Assembly: GCA_041395445.1 (NCBI GenBank)
Contig: JAWLAO010000001.1
Location: 62,001 to 126,000 of the forward strand
DNA length: 64,000 bases
DNA from: Gammaproteobacteria bacterium
GTDB lineage: Bacteria; Pseudomonadota; Gammaproteobacteria; Xanthomonadales; Marinicellaceae
Direction: 5' to 3'
Position numbers and translations under genes: made by a program. The notes under the pieces are model-generated. The model searched no databases and had not been told where the DNA came from. It saw only the letters and a list, made by a program, of their open reading frames with translations. Below, one piece after another: positions 26,515-34,685 of the stretch. The first letter of the stretch is position 1. Each line of letters starts with the position of its first letter.

Positions 26515-27360
26515 ATGATAGATACACAGATAACAAAAAAGCCAAAAACAATTGCTGAAATTCATGCAGAACACAAAAAGACCGTTGGTCAACCTTTTTG
26601 TAAAAATGCCAAATTTTCAACTCGGAATGTGGATGTTTTTTATGGTGATAAACAAGCCATTTTTGATGTTTCACTGGATGTAGGTAAACACGAAGTTGTT
26701 GCATTAATCGGTCCTTCCGGTTGTGGCAAATCGACCTATTTACGTTGCCTGAACCGTATGAATGACACCATTGATATTTGTCGCGTTAGTGGTCAGCTTA
26801 TGCTGGATAATGAAGATATTTATCAAAAATCACAAGATCCGGTTTTATTGAGAGCGAGAGTAGGGATGGTCTTTCAAAAGCCTAACCCTTTCCCAAAATC
26901 AATCTACGACAATGTGGCTTATGGCCCCAGAATTCATGGTTTAACTACGAATAAAGCGGAATTAGATGAAGTCGTTGAGCTGTCTTTAACACGAGCAGGG
27001 TTATTTGACGAAGTCAAAGATCGTTTGCATGAACCCGGAACCGGTTTATCAGGTGGTCAGCAACAACGTCTTTGTATTGCCAGAACCATTGCTGTTCAGC
27101 CCGAGGTCATTTTGATGGATGAGCCAGCTTCAGCGTTGGATCCAATTGCAACTGCAAAAATTGAAGAATTAATCCATGAATTAAAAGAAAATTATACAAT
27201 TGTTATCGTGACGCACTCAATGCAGCAGGCTGCAAGAGTTTCGCAAAGGACTGCTTATTTTCATTTGGGTAAGTTGATAGAGGTTGGTGATACAAATCAG
27301 GTTTTCACCAACCCTGCACATGAATTAACAGAAAAATACATTACCGGTAGGTTTGGATAA
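26515..27360 (+). CDS. pstB: Phosphate ABC transporter ATP-binding protein
   Basis: The 281-residue ATPase has Walker A IGPSGCGKSTYLRCLNRMND, signature LSGGQQQRLCIARTIA, Walker B VILMDEPASALDP and the switch His in IVIVTHSMQQAARVS. PstB-specific KPNPFPKSIYDNVAYGPR is present. It powers phosphate import and participates in Pho signalling with PhoU. It begins 12 bases after pstA and is followed by phoU after 3 bases. Confidence 0.97.
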   Translation: MIDTQITKKPKTIAEIHAEHKKTVGQPFCKNAKFSTRNVDVFYGDKQAIFDVSLDVGKHEVVALIGPSGCGKSTYLRCLNRMNDTIDICRVSGQLMLDNEDIYQKSQDPVLLRARVGMVFQKPNPFPKSIYDNVAYGPRIHGLTTNKAELDEVVELSLTRAGLFDEVKDRLHEPGTGLSGGQQQRLCIARTIAVQPEVILMDEPASALDPIATAKIEELIHELKENYTIVIVTHSMQQAARVSQRTAYFHLGKLIEVGDTNQVFTNPAHELTEKYITGRFG

Positions 27361-27363
27361 ATT

Positions 27364-28074
27364 ATGGATACTATTGGATTTAATCAACACACATCTCACG
27401 AATATAACGAAGAACTTGAAGAAATCAGAAACCTGCTGCTGAATATGGGCGGCATGGTTGAAAAACAATTGCAAAAGTCAGTTCAGTCAATTTTGCAAAC
27501 CAACACCAAAATGGCGAAAAAAGTCATTAAGAAAGATTTAGGTGTGAATGCATTAGAAGTTAAGATTGATGAGGAGTGCACACGCATTATTGCTAAGCGA
27601 CAGCCTGCTGCCAGCGATTTAAGGTTGATAATTGCTGTTATCAAATGCAGTACCGATTTGGAAAGAATTGGCGATGAAGCCGAAAAAATTGCCAAATGTG
27701 GTCAGTATTTGATTGAAAATAATTTTCAAGGACAGTTTTACAAAGAGTTTGAAAAATTGAGTAAGGTTGCCATTGAAAATCTTCACCATGCTTTGAACTC
27801 TTTAGCACGTTTAGATTTTGAAGCTGCTTTAGCCACAGTAAAGAAAGATGATTTTGTCGATCAGCTTTTTGAATCTCTAAATAATGACATTATTCTCAGC
27901 ATGTCTGAAGCTCCAAATCAAATACAATCTTTGTTGAGATTGAGTTGGGCTTCTAAAGCACTAGAAAAAGTTGGTGACCACACCAAAAACATTTGCGAAT
28001 ACATTATTTATTTAGTTAAAGGTAAAGATGTTCGACACTTGGATATTGATACATTGAAAGAAGAGTATTTTTAA
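27364..28074 (+). CDS. phoU: Phosphate signalling regulator PhoU
   Basis: The 236-residue all-helical protein is made of two PhoU domains. The metal-cluster motifs are ECTRIIAKRQPAASDLRLI, KCSTDLERIGDEAEKIAKC and LEKVGDHTKNICEYIIYLVKG. It represses Pho signalling when phosphate is sufficient, bridging PstB and the sensor kinase. It lies between pstB (3-base gap) and phoB (1-base gap). Confidence 0.96.
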   Translation: MDTIGFNQHTSHEYNEELEEIRNLLLNMGGMVEKQLQKSVQSILQTNTKMAKKVIKKDLGVNALEVKIDEECTRIIAKRQPAASDLRLIIAVIKCSTDLERIGDEAEKIAKCGQYLIENNFQGQFYKEFEKLSKVAIENLHHALNSLARLDFEAALATVKKDDFVDQLFESLNNDIILSMSEAPNQIQSLLRLSWASKALEKVGDHTKNICEYIIYLVKGKDVRHLDIDTLKEEYF

Positions 28075-28075
28075 A

Positions 28076-28774
28076 ATGACTATGAAAAACACAATCCTAA
28101 TCATTGAAGATGAATCTGCAATCAGAGAGATGTTGTCTTTCTCTTTGATGCAGGCCGGTTATATTGTTATTCAGGCAGGCAGTGCCATGGAAGCATTACG
28201 AATTTTTGATGAAATTACACCGGATTTAATCATTGTTGATTGGGGATTGCCACAAATTAGTGGTTTAGAATTAGTGAAAACAATTCGAGAGACTGATGTC
28301 ATTTCAGAAGCTCCAATCATTATGCTGACTGCCCGCACACAGGAACATGACAAAGTTAGAGGTTTGGATTACGGAGTTGATGATTACATGACTAAACCGG
28401 TTTCTGTTAAGGAATTACAAGCCCGAATCAAAGCACTTTTAAGACGATATAAAGGTTTTGGAAAATCAAATGTGATTCATGTTGATGATATTAAAATTGA
28501 CTTGGACTCTCACCAAGTTTTGATTGAAGAAAAAGATGTTAAAGTTAGTATAACTGAGTTTAACTTATTGAAATTATTCTTAAAAAATCCAAATAAACTT
28601 CTATCTCGGGAACAAATTTTAAACCATGTATGGGGGCGAAACTCCTATGTAGAAGTAAGAACTGTCGATGTCCACATCCTTAGGTTGCGAAAAGTATTGA
28701 AAAAACACAATAAAGACTTTTTGCTCAAAACAATTCGCGGAGCAGGGTATAAGTTTGTCGCCGAAGCTGATTAA
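28076..28774 (+). CDS. phoB: Phosphate regulon response regulator PhoB
   Basis: The 232-residue OmpR-family regulator has a receiver domain (acidic pocket IIEDESAIREML, phospho-acceptor Asp in LIIVDWGLPQISGLEL, Lys in DYMTKPVSVKEL). A winged-helix domain follows (EQILNHVWGRNSYVEVRTVDVHILRLRKVL, abbreviated). It binds Pho boxes such as the one before pstS. Translation may start at 28076 or at ATG 28082. Unusually, phoB ends the pst operon and no phoR follows; the next gene is on the other strand. Confidence 0.92.
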   Translation: MTMKNTILIIEDESAIREMLSFSLMQAGYIVIQAGSAMEALRIFDEITPDLIIVDWGLPQISGLELVKTIRETDVISEAPIIMLTARTQEHDKVRGLDYGVDDYMTKPVSVKELQARIKALLRRYKGFGKSNVIHVDDIKIDLDSHQVLIEEKDVKVSITEFNLLKLFLKNPNKLLSREQILNHVWGRNSYVEVRTVDVHILRLRKVLKKHNKDFLLKTIRGAGYKFVAEAD

Positions 28775-28791
28775 ACTGTAATTTGAAGCTA

Positions 28792-29148
28792 CTATTTTTC
28801 TAAACGACCATCTGCACCCGGAGGACATTCTTTAAATTTACAGTCATTATAAGAGTCTCTGCCGACATAGGAACCATCAGGACATTGCTTAACATCAGCA
28901 GTACACATGACCGGTTCTTTCTTCTCCTTTAACTCTTCACAAGGTTTAAATTCGCAATTATTATTTGGATCACGTCCAACCACTCTGCCATCCGGGCATT
29001 GACGAGCATCTTTAGTGCATGCCATCGGCTTGGTTACTGGTTTTTCGACTTTCACTCCATCATCACGTGTAATATCTTCTTCTTGGACGGGCTTGCTACA
29101 AGCACTCAAAAAAGCGAATACACATAAAACAAAAATATACTTTTTCAT
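28792..29148 (-). CDS. Lipoprotein with two Cys-rich CPDG repeats
   Basis: The 118-residue product has a lipoprotein signal (FVLCVFAFLSACSKPVQ, lipobox LSAC). It then carries two copies of a Cys motif: CTKDARQCPDGRVVGRD...NCEFKPC and CTADVKQCPDGSYVGRD...DCKFKECP. Each copy has four Cys with identical spacing, likely two disulfides per unit in the periplasm. I have seen similar short CPDG/VGRD units in other bacterial exported proteins but know no function. Acidic linkers separate the units. Confidence 0.75.
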   Translation of the reverse strand: MKKYIFVLCVFAFLSACSKPVQEEDITRDDGVKVEKPVTKPMACTKDARQCPDGRVVGRDPNNNCEFKPCEELKEKKEPVMCTADVKQCPDGSYVGRDSYNDCKFKECPPGADGRLEK

Positions 29149-29157
29149 ATCATCTAC

Positions 29158-29640
29158 CTATAGAATTTTTTCCCAGAATTCAGCTTTTCCCATCACAGGA
29201 TCTAATTGATAATGCTGAAAACCAAATTTTTTGTAAGAGTTAATTGCAACGTAATTTTTATCCAAAACTTCTAACGTCAGTTTACAACAATCTCTTTCCA
29301 TAGCAACTTCCTCAACCATTTTCAGCATTTTTGTACTTAATCCTAATCCTCTGAATTCGGTTGCAACAATCATATCATGTATGTTTATCAATGGCTTACA
29401 TTTAAAAGTTGAAAAACCTTCAAAGCAATTTACTAATCCGGCAGGTTGCTCATTAACATACGCCAGAATGCTCAAAGCATTTTTACGTTGTGAAAGCTCA
29501 TAAACCAAATTTTGAGCCACATAATCCGCCAAAGCTTCGTTTCCACCCATTGGATCTGTTGCATAACAATCCAGCAACTCAATAATATGCGTTGAATGTT
29601 GAGGGTCGTTGTAATTTGCCTGTACGATTTTAATTGACAT
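29158..29640 (-). CDS. GNAT family N-acetyltransferase
   Basis: The 160-residue protein has the GNAT core. The acetyl-CoA-binding motif A is MIVATEFRGLGLSTKMLKMVEEVA, followed by CCKLTLEVLDKNYVAINSYKKFGFQHYQLD (shortened), the motif B helix typical of this fold. Substrate unknown. It lies 9 bases upstream of the Cys-repeat lipoprotein and 5 bases downstream of the DUF1244 gene on the same strand, so all three are likely one operon. Confidence 0.82.
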   Translation of the reverse strand: MSIKIVQANYNDPQHSTHIIELLDCYATDPMGGNEALADYVAQNLVYELSQRKNALSILAYVNEQPAGLVNCFEGFSTFKCKPLINIHDMIVATEFRGLGLSTKMLKMVEEVAMERDCCKLTLEVLDKNYVAINSYKKFGFQHYQLDPVMGKAEFWEKIL

Positions 29641-29645
29641 AAAAT

Positions 29646-29933
29646 TCAGCCGTATTTTGCTTTTTTAAATTGCTGAAGTTTTTCTTCTGAAACTTCTTCC
29701 TGGTATTTTTCTTTCCAAACAGAATAGGGCATTTTATAGACATATTCTCTGGCTTCTTCCTTATTCAATTCTACACCTATTTTTTCAGCTTCTTCACTCA
29801 TCCAGTTGGAAAGGCAATTGCGGCAAAAATTGGCGAGAATCATTAAATCAATATTTTGCACATCTTTGCGGTTATCTAGATGACTGATCAGTCTGTCAAA
29901 TGCTCTAGCTTTAATTTCTTGTGCTTTTTCCAT
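29646..29933 (-). CDS. DUF1244 family protein
   Basis: The 95-residue protein matches the DUF1244 family. Its signatures are AFDRLISHLDNRKDVQNIDLM, FCRNCLSNWMSEEAEK and YVYKMPYSVWKEKYQ. The CRNC pair of cysteines is typical of the family. It is a small cytoplasmic helical protein of unknown role. It is divergent from folD with a 69-base gap. Confidence 0.85.
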   Translation of the reverse strand: MEKAQEIKARAFDRLISHLDNRKDVQNIDLMILANFCRNCLSNWMSEEAEKIGVELNKEEAREYVYKMPYSVWKEKYQEEVSEEKLQQFKKAKYG

Positions 29934-30002
29934 CGCTTGAAAATTTAATTGTGTTAAAATTCAATCTTATCAAAAACATCAAAAGTCTTAAAGAATATTA
30001 TT

Positions 30003-30848
30003 ATGTCAGGGCAAATATTAGACGGCAAGCTGGTTTCTGAAAAATTATTGGATGAAATTGCTAAAAAAATCTCCAAAAGAACCCAAAAAGGGCATAAAGC
30101 ACCGGGCTTGGCAGTTGTTTTGGTTGGTGATAACCCCGCTTCGGAAATTTATGTTCGCAACAAGGTGAGGGCGTGTGACAAGGTTGGAATCAACTCCAAA
30201 TCTTACAAATTACCTCGTACAGTTTCCGAAACCGAGCTTTTTCACCTGATTGATGAATTGAATGAAGACGAAAACATTCACGGAATTCTGGTTCAATTAC
30301 CCTTGCCTAAACATATCAACGAAACTCATGTGACCAATCGTATTCATCCCAATAAGGATGTTGATGGATTTCATGCTGAAAATGTCGGTCGTTTGGCATT
30401 GCGCCAGCCCGGGCTTCGTCCTTGTACGCCCAGAGGTGTTATGACGTTATTGCATGAATACAAAATCATTCCTAAATCCAAGCATTGCGTGATTGTTGGT
30501 GCATCAAATATAGTCGGCAGACCACTATTACTGGAAATGCTTTATCACGGAGCAACAGTAACTTGTTGTCATCGTTTTACCAAAGACTTGGAAAAGCATG
30601 TGCGAAGTGCTGATATTCTCTGCGTCGCCATCGGTAAAACCGGAATTGTCAAATCCGAATGGATTCCAAAAGACTGTATCGTCGTCGATATTGCTATCAA
30701 TCGCAACGAAAATGGCAAAATTTGCGGTGATGTTGAATTTGAAGAAGTCAAAGACAAAGTCGCAATGATAACACCTGTTCCCGGCGGAGTTGGTCCAATG
30801 ACTGTAGCTACATTGATACAAAACACTTATGAAGCGAGCTTATTGTAG
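30003..30848 (+). CDS. folD: Bifunctional methylenetetrahydrofolate dehydrogenase/cyclohydrolase
   Basis: The 281-residue enzyme has the catalytic Lys region SEIYVRNKVRACDKVGI, the folate motif GILVQLPLPKHI, DVDGFHAENVGRLA, PCTPRGVMTLL and the NADP loop IVGASNIVGRPLLLEM. TPVPGGVGPMTVATLIQNT closes the protein. It interconverts methylene-, methenyl- and formyl-tetrahydrofolate. Length is normal. Single gene with its own promoter region of 69 bases. Confidence 0.97.
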   Translation: MSGQILDGKLVSEKLLDEIAKKISKRTQKGHKAPGLAVVLVGDNPASEIYVRNKVRACDKVGINSKSYKLPRTVSETELFHLIDELNEDENIHGILVQLPLPKHINETHVTNRIHPNKDVDGFHAENVGRLALRQPGLRPCTPRGVMTLLHEYKIIPKSKHCVIVGASNIVGRPLLLEMLYHGATVTCCHRFTKDLEKHVRSADILCVAIGKTGIVKSEWIPKDCIVVDIAINRNENGKICGDVEFEEVKDKVAMITPVPGGVGPMTVATLIQNTYEASLL

Positions 30849-30869
30849 TTACTAAGGAATGCAAAGTGT

Positions 30870-30899
30870 ACAAAGGAGACGCAGAGATACGCAAAGTTT
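30870..30899 (+). repeat. Left arm of 30-base inverted repeat pair
   Basis: This 30-base stretch contains CGCAGAGATACGCAAAG. Its reverse complement occurs at 31349-31378 with 28 of 30 bases identical. The two arms flank the small membrane-protein gene. Just after the left arm is a tract (about 30900-30937, gtcattctgagtgagtg...) resembling dispersed intergenic repeats seen in other bacteria. Confidence 0.75.
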
Positions 30900-30984
30900 T
30901 TGTCATTCTGAGTGAGTGAAACGAGCCGAAGAATCTTATAATGCTTAATACGATGGATAAATATTGAATGGGTTATTGTATAAA

Positions 30985-31332
30985 ATGAGTTTGAAGTACT
31001 TCAGAATTTGGCTATTTTTCTTGGTTGGGATAATTGTTCCGACTTCTGCTATGGCGAGTTATGCAAATGGTTTCTGGGGTTTAATAATACTAGTATATTC
31101 TTTCAAAATAGCTATATTTGCTACCTTGGTTACTTTCATTTTTGTTTATCTAGGTTTATTTAGATCAAAACGATTTTTATATATGTATTTTTCTGTTTTT
31201 CTAATTTCGGCTTTTATTGCATTAATTTTAACAACAAGAGCAAACGATCCAGTTTCATTTTTTTATGTGCTTATTGGGGAGCCAATTTTATTACCTGCAT
31301 ACATTCAATACAAACGAGCTAACAAAAGTTAA
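30985..31332 (+). CDS. Small hypothetical membrane protein
   Basis: From ATG 30985 the product is 115 residues and mostly hydrophobic, with four likely helices: IWLFFLVGIIVPTSAMA, GLIILVYSFKIAIFATLVTF (continuing), YMYFSVFLISAFIALILT and VSFFYVLIGEPILLPAYI. I recognise no family. The frame is open from an earlier ATG at 30964, but MSLKYFRIW is a more natural start. Long inverted repeats flank it, suggesting that it arrived as a unit or sits inside a repeat-bounded insertion. Confidence 0.55.
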   Translation: MSLKYFRIWLFFLVGIIVPTSAMASYANGFWGLIILVYSFKIAIFATLVTFIFVYLGLFRSKRFLYMYFSVFLISAFIALILTTRANDPVSFFYVLIGEPILLPAYIQYKRANKS

Positions 31333-31348
31333 TAAATTTGAAATAATC

Positions 31349-31378
31349 AAACTTTGCGTATCTCTGCGTTTTCTTTGT
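31349..31378 (-). repeat. Right arm of 30-base inverted repeat pair
   Basis: Read on the minus strand this arm matches 30870-30899 with two mismatches. It lies 16 bases after the stop of the small membrane protein and 10 bases before the end of kbl on the opposite strand. If the arms pair in RNA they would close a ~450-base loop. As DNA they look like the ends of a small insertion, though no transposase is inside. Confidence 0.75.
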
Positions 31379-31388
31379 TCCTAAATAT

Positions 31389-32573
31389 CTAAATACCAAA
31401 TTCCTCTTTAACTTGCTTAAAACACGCCAAGGCTTTATCAATATCTTCTCTGGAGTGAGCAGCGGAGATTTGCAGACGTATACGGGCTTTATCTTTCGGT
31501 ACAACCGGAAAGCTGAATCCGATACAATAAATCCCTAGTTCCAAAAGTCGGTCAGCCATGTTTTTAGCGAGTTTTGCATCATAAAGCATAATTGGAACAA
31601 TAGGATGAGTTTCTCCACTAATATCAAACCCTAACTTACTGATTTCTTTACGAAAATACCGTGTATTCTCGTTCAGTTTCTCACGCAAAGAATCTGATTT
31701 TGTCAATAATTCAAAAACTTTAATTCCTGCAGCAATCAATGGAGGAGGGAGTGTATTTGAAAATAAATAAGGTCTTGATCGTTGTCTGAGCAAATCAATG
31801 ATTTCTTTTTTGCCTGATGTAAATCCGCCGGAACCACCACCTAGTGCTTTTCCAAGAGTTGATGTAAAAATATCAATTTTATCCAAAACACCACACAATT
31901 CGGCCGAACCTCGTCCTGTTGGCCCGGTAAATCCCGTCGCATGAGAATCATCAACCATAATCATCGCATCATATTTCTCAGCCAATTCGACGATTTCATT
32001 CAGTTTAGCAATCGTTCCATCCATGCTGAATACACCATCTGTGACAATTAATCGAATTTTACAGTCCTGAGAATCTTGCAAGCATTTTTCCAAATCCTGC
32101 ATGTTACTGTTTTTATAACGAAATCTTTTGGCTTTACAAAGCCTGACACCGTCAATAATTGAAGCATGATTCAATTCATCGCTGATTACTGCATCATCAG
32201 CTGTCAGAATTGTTTCAAACAGTCCACCGTTAGCATCAAAGCACGAAGAGTACAAAATAGTATCTTCAGTTGCTAAAAATTCACTGATACTTTTTTCCAG
32301 TCGTTTATGCAAATCCTGAGTTCCGCAAATAAATCGAACTGAAGCCATTCCAAAACCATGTGTATCTAAAGCTGACTTAGCAGCGTCAATTATTTCCGGG
32401 TTATCCGCCAAACCTAAATAGTTATTTGCACAGAAATTAATAACTTCTTTACCACCGGGTAATGTGATGTGTGATGACTGAGGACTTGTAATAATTCGTT
32501 CATCTTTATACAAACCATCATTTTTAATTTCATTAAGAATAGTTTGATAGTGTTTTTTGATATCCGGATTCAT
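31389..32573 (-). CDS. kbl: Glycine C-acetyltransferase (2-amino-3-ketobutyrate CoA ligase)
   Basis: The 394-residue PLP enzyme of the alpha-oxoamine synthase family has NFCANNYLGLADNPEI, MASVRFICGTQDLHKRLE and MVDDSHATGFTGPTGRGSAE. The PLP Lys lies in TSTLGKALGGGSGGFTSG. These are the Kbl signatures, as opposed to BioF or HemA. It converts 2-amino-3-ketobutyrate plus CoA to glycine and acetyl-CoA. The usual partner tdh is not adjacent, so threonine dehydrogenase is either elsewhere or absent. Confidence 0.93.
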   Translation of the reverse strand: MNPDIKKHYQTILNEIKNDGLYKDERIITSPQSSHITLPGGKEVINFCANNYLGLADNPEIIDAAKSALDTHGFGMASVRFICGTQDLHKRLEKSISEFLATEDTILYSSCFDANGGLFETILTADDAVISDELNHASIIDGVRLCKAKRFRYKNSNMQDLEKCLQDSQDCKIRLIVTDGVFSMDGTIAKLNEIVELAEKYDAMIMVDDSHATGFTGPTGRGSAELCGVLDKIDIFTSTLGKALGGGSGGFTSGKKEIIDLLRQRSRPYLFSNTLPPPLIAAGIKVFELLTKSDSLREKLNENTRYFRKEISKLGFDISGETHPIVPIMLYDAKLAKNMADRLLELGIYCIGFSFPVVPKDKARIRLQISAAHSREDIDKALACFKQVKEEFGI

Positions 32574-32882
32574 AAGAAGAGTAAATTACATAAGGAAATG
32601 TAATTTTATCAAATACCTCTTTAAATTCAATAAATAAGGTCTATTCCTAATAATTTATAATTTAACATAATATATATTATACGCATATATGTATTATTAA
32701 TAATGACATGGAGGAAACAGTAATGGACGACTAACTAATTCTTTTCATTTTTTCCAACTAACCCCCTTGTTTTTCAACTAAACCTCTTGTTTTGTCGTCC
32801 AGTCATTTTTTAGCATAATATTCGATATATTTAATATAGAAATTTCATTGTATTAAAATAGAATTTTATTACGAAGACAACT
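32574..32882. other. AT-rich intergenic region beside the broken recombinase
   Basis: This 309-base region lies between kbl and the recombinase 3' end. Its left part (to ~32700) is very AT-rich with short palindromes and should hold the kbl promoter. Its right part contains the repeat structure at 32724-32801. I see no gene in it. Confidence 0.6.
32724..32801. repeat. Tandem 20-bp repeat inside an 8-bp inverted repeat
   Basis: TGGACGAC (32724-32731) and GTCGTCCA (32794-32801) are perfect reverse complements. Between them, 32751-32770 and 32771-32790 form a tandem direct repeat with 17 of 20 bases identical (core CAACTAA). It lies 82 bases beyond the stop of the tyrosine recombinase gene. An attachment or recombination site for that recombinase is a plausible but unproved reading. 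Confidence 0.55.
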
Positions 32883-33551
32883 TTAGTATTTGATAATGAA
32901 ACATGGAGAATTATTATAGCTAGTAATATTGTAGAAATATTTATCTGTTGATTCTATACTTTTATGATTGACAGTATTTTGAAATTTTTGAATTGGACAA
33001 TTATTTTGCAAAGCATTAATAATAAATGTGCTTCTTGCTGAATGTGGAGTTATATTATTCGGTAACTTTGCTATATTTGAATAGTATTTGAATATTCTAT
33101 TAAATGAAGATTCAGCCATCGGTTTTATCAAACTCATATCTGATAATTGAACTCTGGTAAAAAATGGGATGTTAGGGTTAGTTAGGTGTAGATGGGTAGA
33201 TGATTTTATATAAATCTTAAGAATATTTATCACCTCAATATTTAAAGGAACAATGCGATTTGAATTTCTTTTTCTAAATTTAATTGTTGGTAATTCATCA
33301 TTAATATTTATGTCTGAGTATCTAAGATATTTTAGTTCGGACCTTCTGCAGCCTGTATAAAAATATAAATACATAATCGTACGATCTCTGAGACCTTTGT
33401 ATGTTGAAATATCAGGAGTATTAAGAAGTGATTCAACTTGTTCCCTGTTTAATAAGATTTTATTTCTAGTATCTGACTCAAATTTTAATCTTTTTACTGT
33501 TCCAATTGGATTAATAATTAAATAATCAATTTTTACCAAATAATTATACAA

Positions 33552-34622
33552 GCTGGATTCAACAACGAAGTGCAACACTCCAGTTTCTAGATTTTACTTC
33601 AAGGGGAGTTAAAAAGCCTAATTTTTTTCTGGGTCTGTTGTTCAAAGCGTCTTCAACAGCCTGAACTTCGTTTTCTGATAACTGATCAAGAGTCTTGTTT
33701 TTAGGGAAATACTGTCTGATTAAACCGTTAGTATTTTCATTCGTGCCTCTCTCCCAGGAATGATAAGGTTTGGCAAAATAGATGTTTATTCCGATAGTAT
33801 CACTAATCATTTCGTGTTTTGCGAACTCCAAACCGTTATCCAAAGTCAGGGTATGTGTGATTTCATCCTTTAGCTTTTCAATACAGGCTTGACTGACATC
33901 GGTTGCCAGTTTTCGGTTCAATGGTTTGATTTTGACTTCGAGTGATTTTCTGTCAACAAGAGTCAGTAGTGCTCCTCTGTGCTTGCTGCCAATAATTGTA
34001 TCACCTTCATAGTCTCCAAGGCGTGAACGATTATTTGCAACCATAGGACGTTTATCAATATCTACGCGGTTGCTTATCTTTCCACGTCTGGTTTGACCGG
34101 AGTTGTATCGTTTTCTTCTTTGTTTTTGGCATCTCAGGTGTTTAAGCAATGAGGCTTTGTTCTCTTTGTTAGCATAAATGAATTGATAGATTCTTTCGAT
34201 GCTGGGTACACCATCCCAACCATCGAGTTTTAAACGACCATTGATTTGTTCGGGGGAGAATTTCTTCTTTAACAAGTAAGTGACATAAGCCCAGCAAAAG
34301 TCGGTTATTTTATTGGCATTATCAGATTTCCGTTTAACCGCAAATTCATTGGCTTGTTTGGGTCTGTATCCTCGAAGTCCGGTATTGCGTTTAATTTCAC
34401 GAATTACAGTGCTTTTATGACGATTTAGGATGTTTGCTATTTCAGTTTTGCTACAATTAGTTTTCAGCAGAGCTGATATCTGATATCTTTCTGCTTCAGT
34501 AAGATGTGAATAGTGTGACATTTGCAATCTCTTTTTGGGAAGTTCAACTGCAAGTGCAACACATCACATCTTACTTTTCAACTTCGATAAAAATTTTGTT
34601 GCACTTCGTTGTTGAATCCAGC
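33552..34622 (-). mobile_element. IS30-family insertion sequence (1071 bp)
   Basis: Perfect 25-base terminal inverted repeats lie at 33552-33576 and 34598-34622 (outer bases GCTGGATTCAAC). A single transposase gene lies between them. The element interrupts the tyrosine recombinase gene. No unambiguous target duplication is visible: ACA occurs at 33548-33550 and 34623-34625, but one extra base intervenes on the left. Intact gene and perfect ends suggest a recent, possibly active copy. Confidence 0.93.
33559..34521 (-). CDS. IS30-family transposase
   Basis: The 320-residue protein begins MSHYSHLTEAERYQISALLK (ATG 34521; a TTG two codons upstream is less likely). An HTH domain (SKTEIANILNRHKSTVIREIKRN) and the DDE catalytic core follow, with Asp in RLGDYEGDTIIG, Asp in TLTLDNGLEFA and Glu in RGTNENTNGLIRQYFPK. 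The stop codon lies inside the left terminal repeat. No frameshift is present, so the enzyme is likely functional. Confidence 0.95.
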   Translation of the reverse strand: MSHYSHLTEAERYQISALLKTNCSKTEIANILNRHKSTVIREIKRNTGLRGYRPKQANEFAVKRKSDNANKITDFCWAYVTYLLKKKFSPEQINGRLKLDGWDGVPSIERIYQFIYANKENKASLLKHLRCQKQRRKRYNSGQTRRGKISNRVDIDKRPMVANNRSRLGDYEGDTIIGSKHRGALLTLVDRKSLEVKIKPLNRKLATDVSQACIEKLKDEITHTLTLDNGLEFAKHEMISDTIGINIYFAKPYHSWERGTNENTNGLIRQYFPKNKTLDQLSENEVQAVEDALNNRPRKKLGFLTPLEVKSRNWSVALRC

Positions 34623-34685
34623 ACATAAATAGTTTCTAGAGATTGTTACCATAATATAGTTTCTATGTATGAGGGAATCTAGCAT

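Larger units (their letters stand above)
32883..34685 (-). pseudogene. Tyrosine recombinase gene interrupted by IS30-family element
   Basis: The C-terminal catalytic part (32883-33551) carries the full set: Arg in YTGCRRSELKYL, Lys in FRKRNSNRIVPL, HxxR in TPHSARSTF, His in VNHKSIE and Tyr in STDKYFY. Beyond the insertion element, an in-frame stretch (34623-34685, longer if a GTG at 34736 is used) encodes MLDSLIHRNYIMVTISRNYL, the end of an N-terminal core-binding domain. It continues logically into LYNYLVKIDYLIINPIG. The two halves are in the same frame. The 5' end looks short even when rejoined (about 243-260 residues). A GTG inside the element could still drive a truncated product. Confidence 0.75.

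Noticed and set aside
30900..30937. Tract near folD as a small RNA gene
   Set aside because: It resembles dispersed intergenic repeats found in many bacteria and shows no promoter-terminator pair of its own.
32751..32790. Direct repeats as a CRISPR array or integron attC site
   Set aside because: Only two adjacent units with no spacer, no cas or intI gene, and no attC-type GTTRRRY/RYYYAAC ends.
32883..33551. Recombinase as an integron integrase
   Set aside because: The extra helix segment specific to IntI is not seen between the Lys and HxxR motifs; it looks like a XerC/phage-type enzyme.
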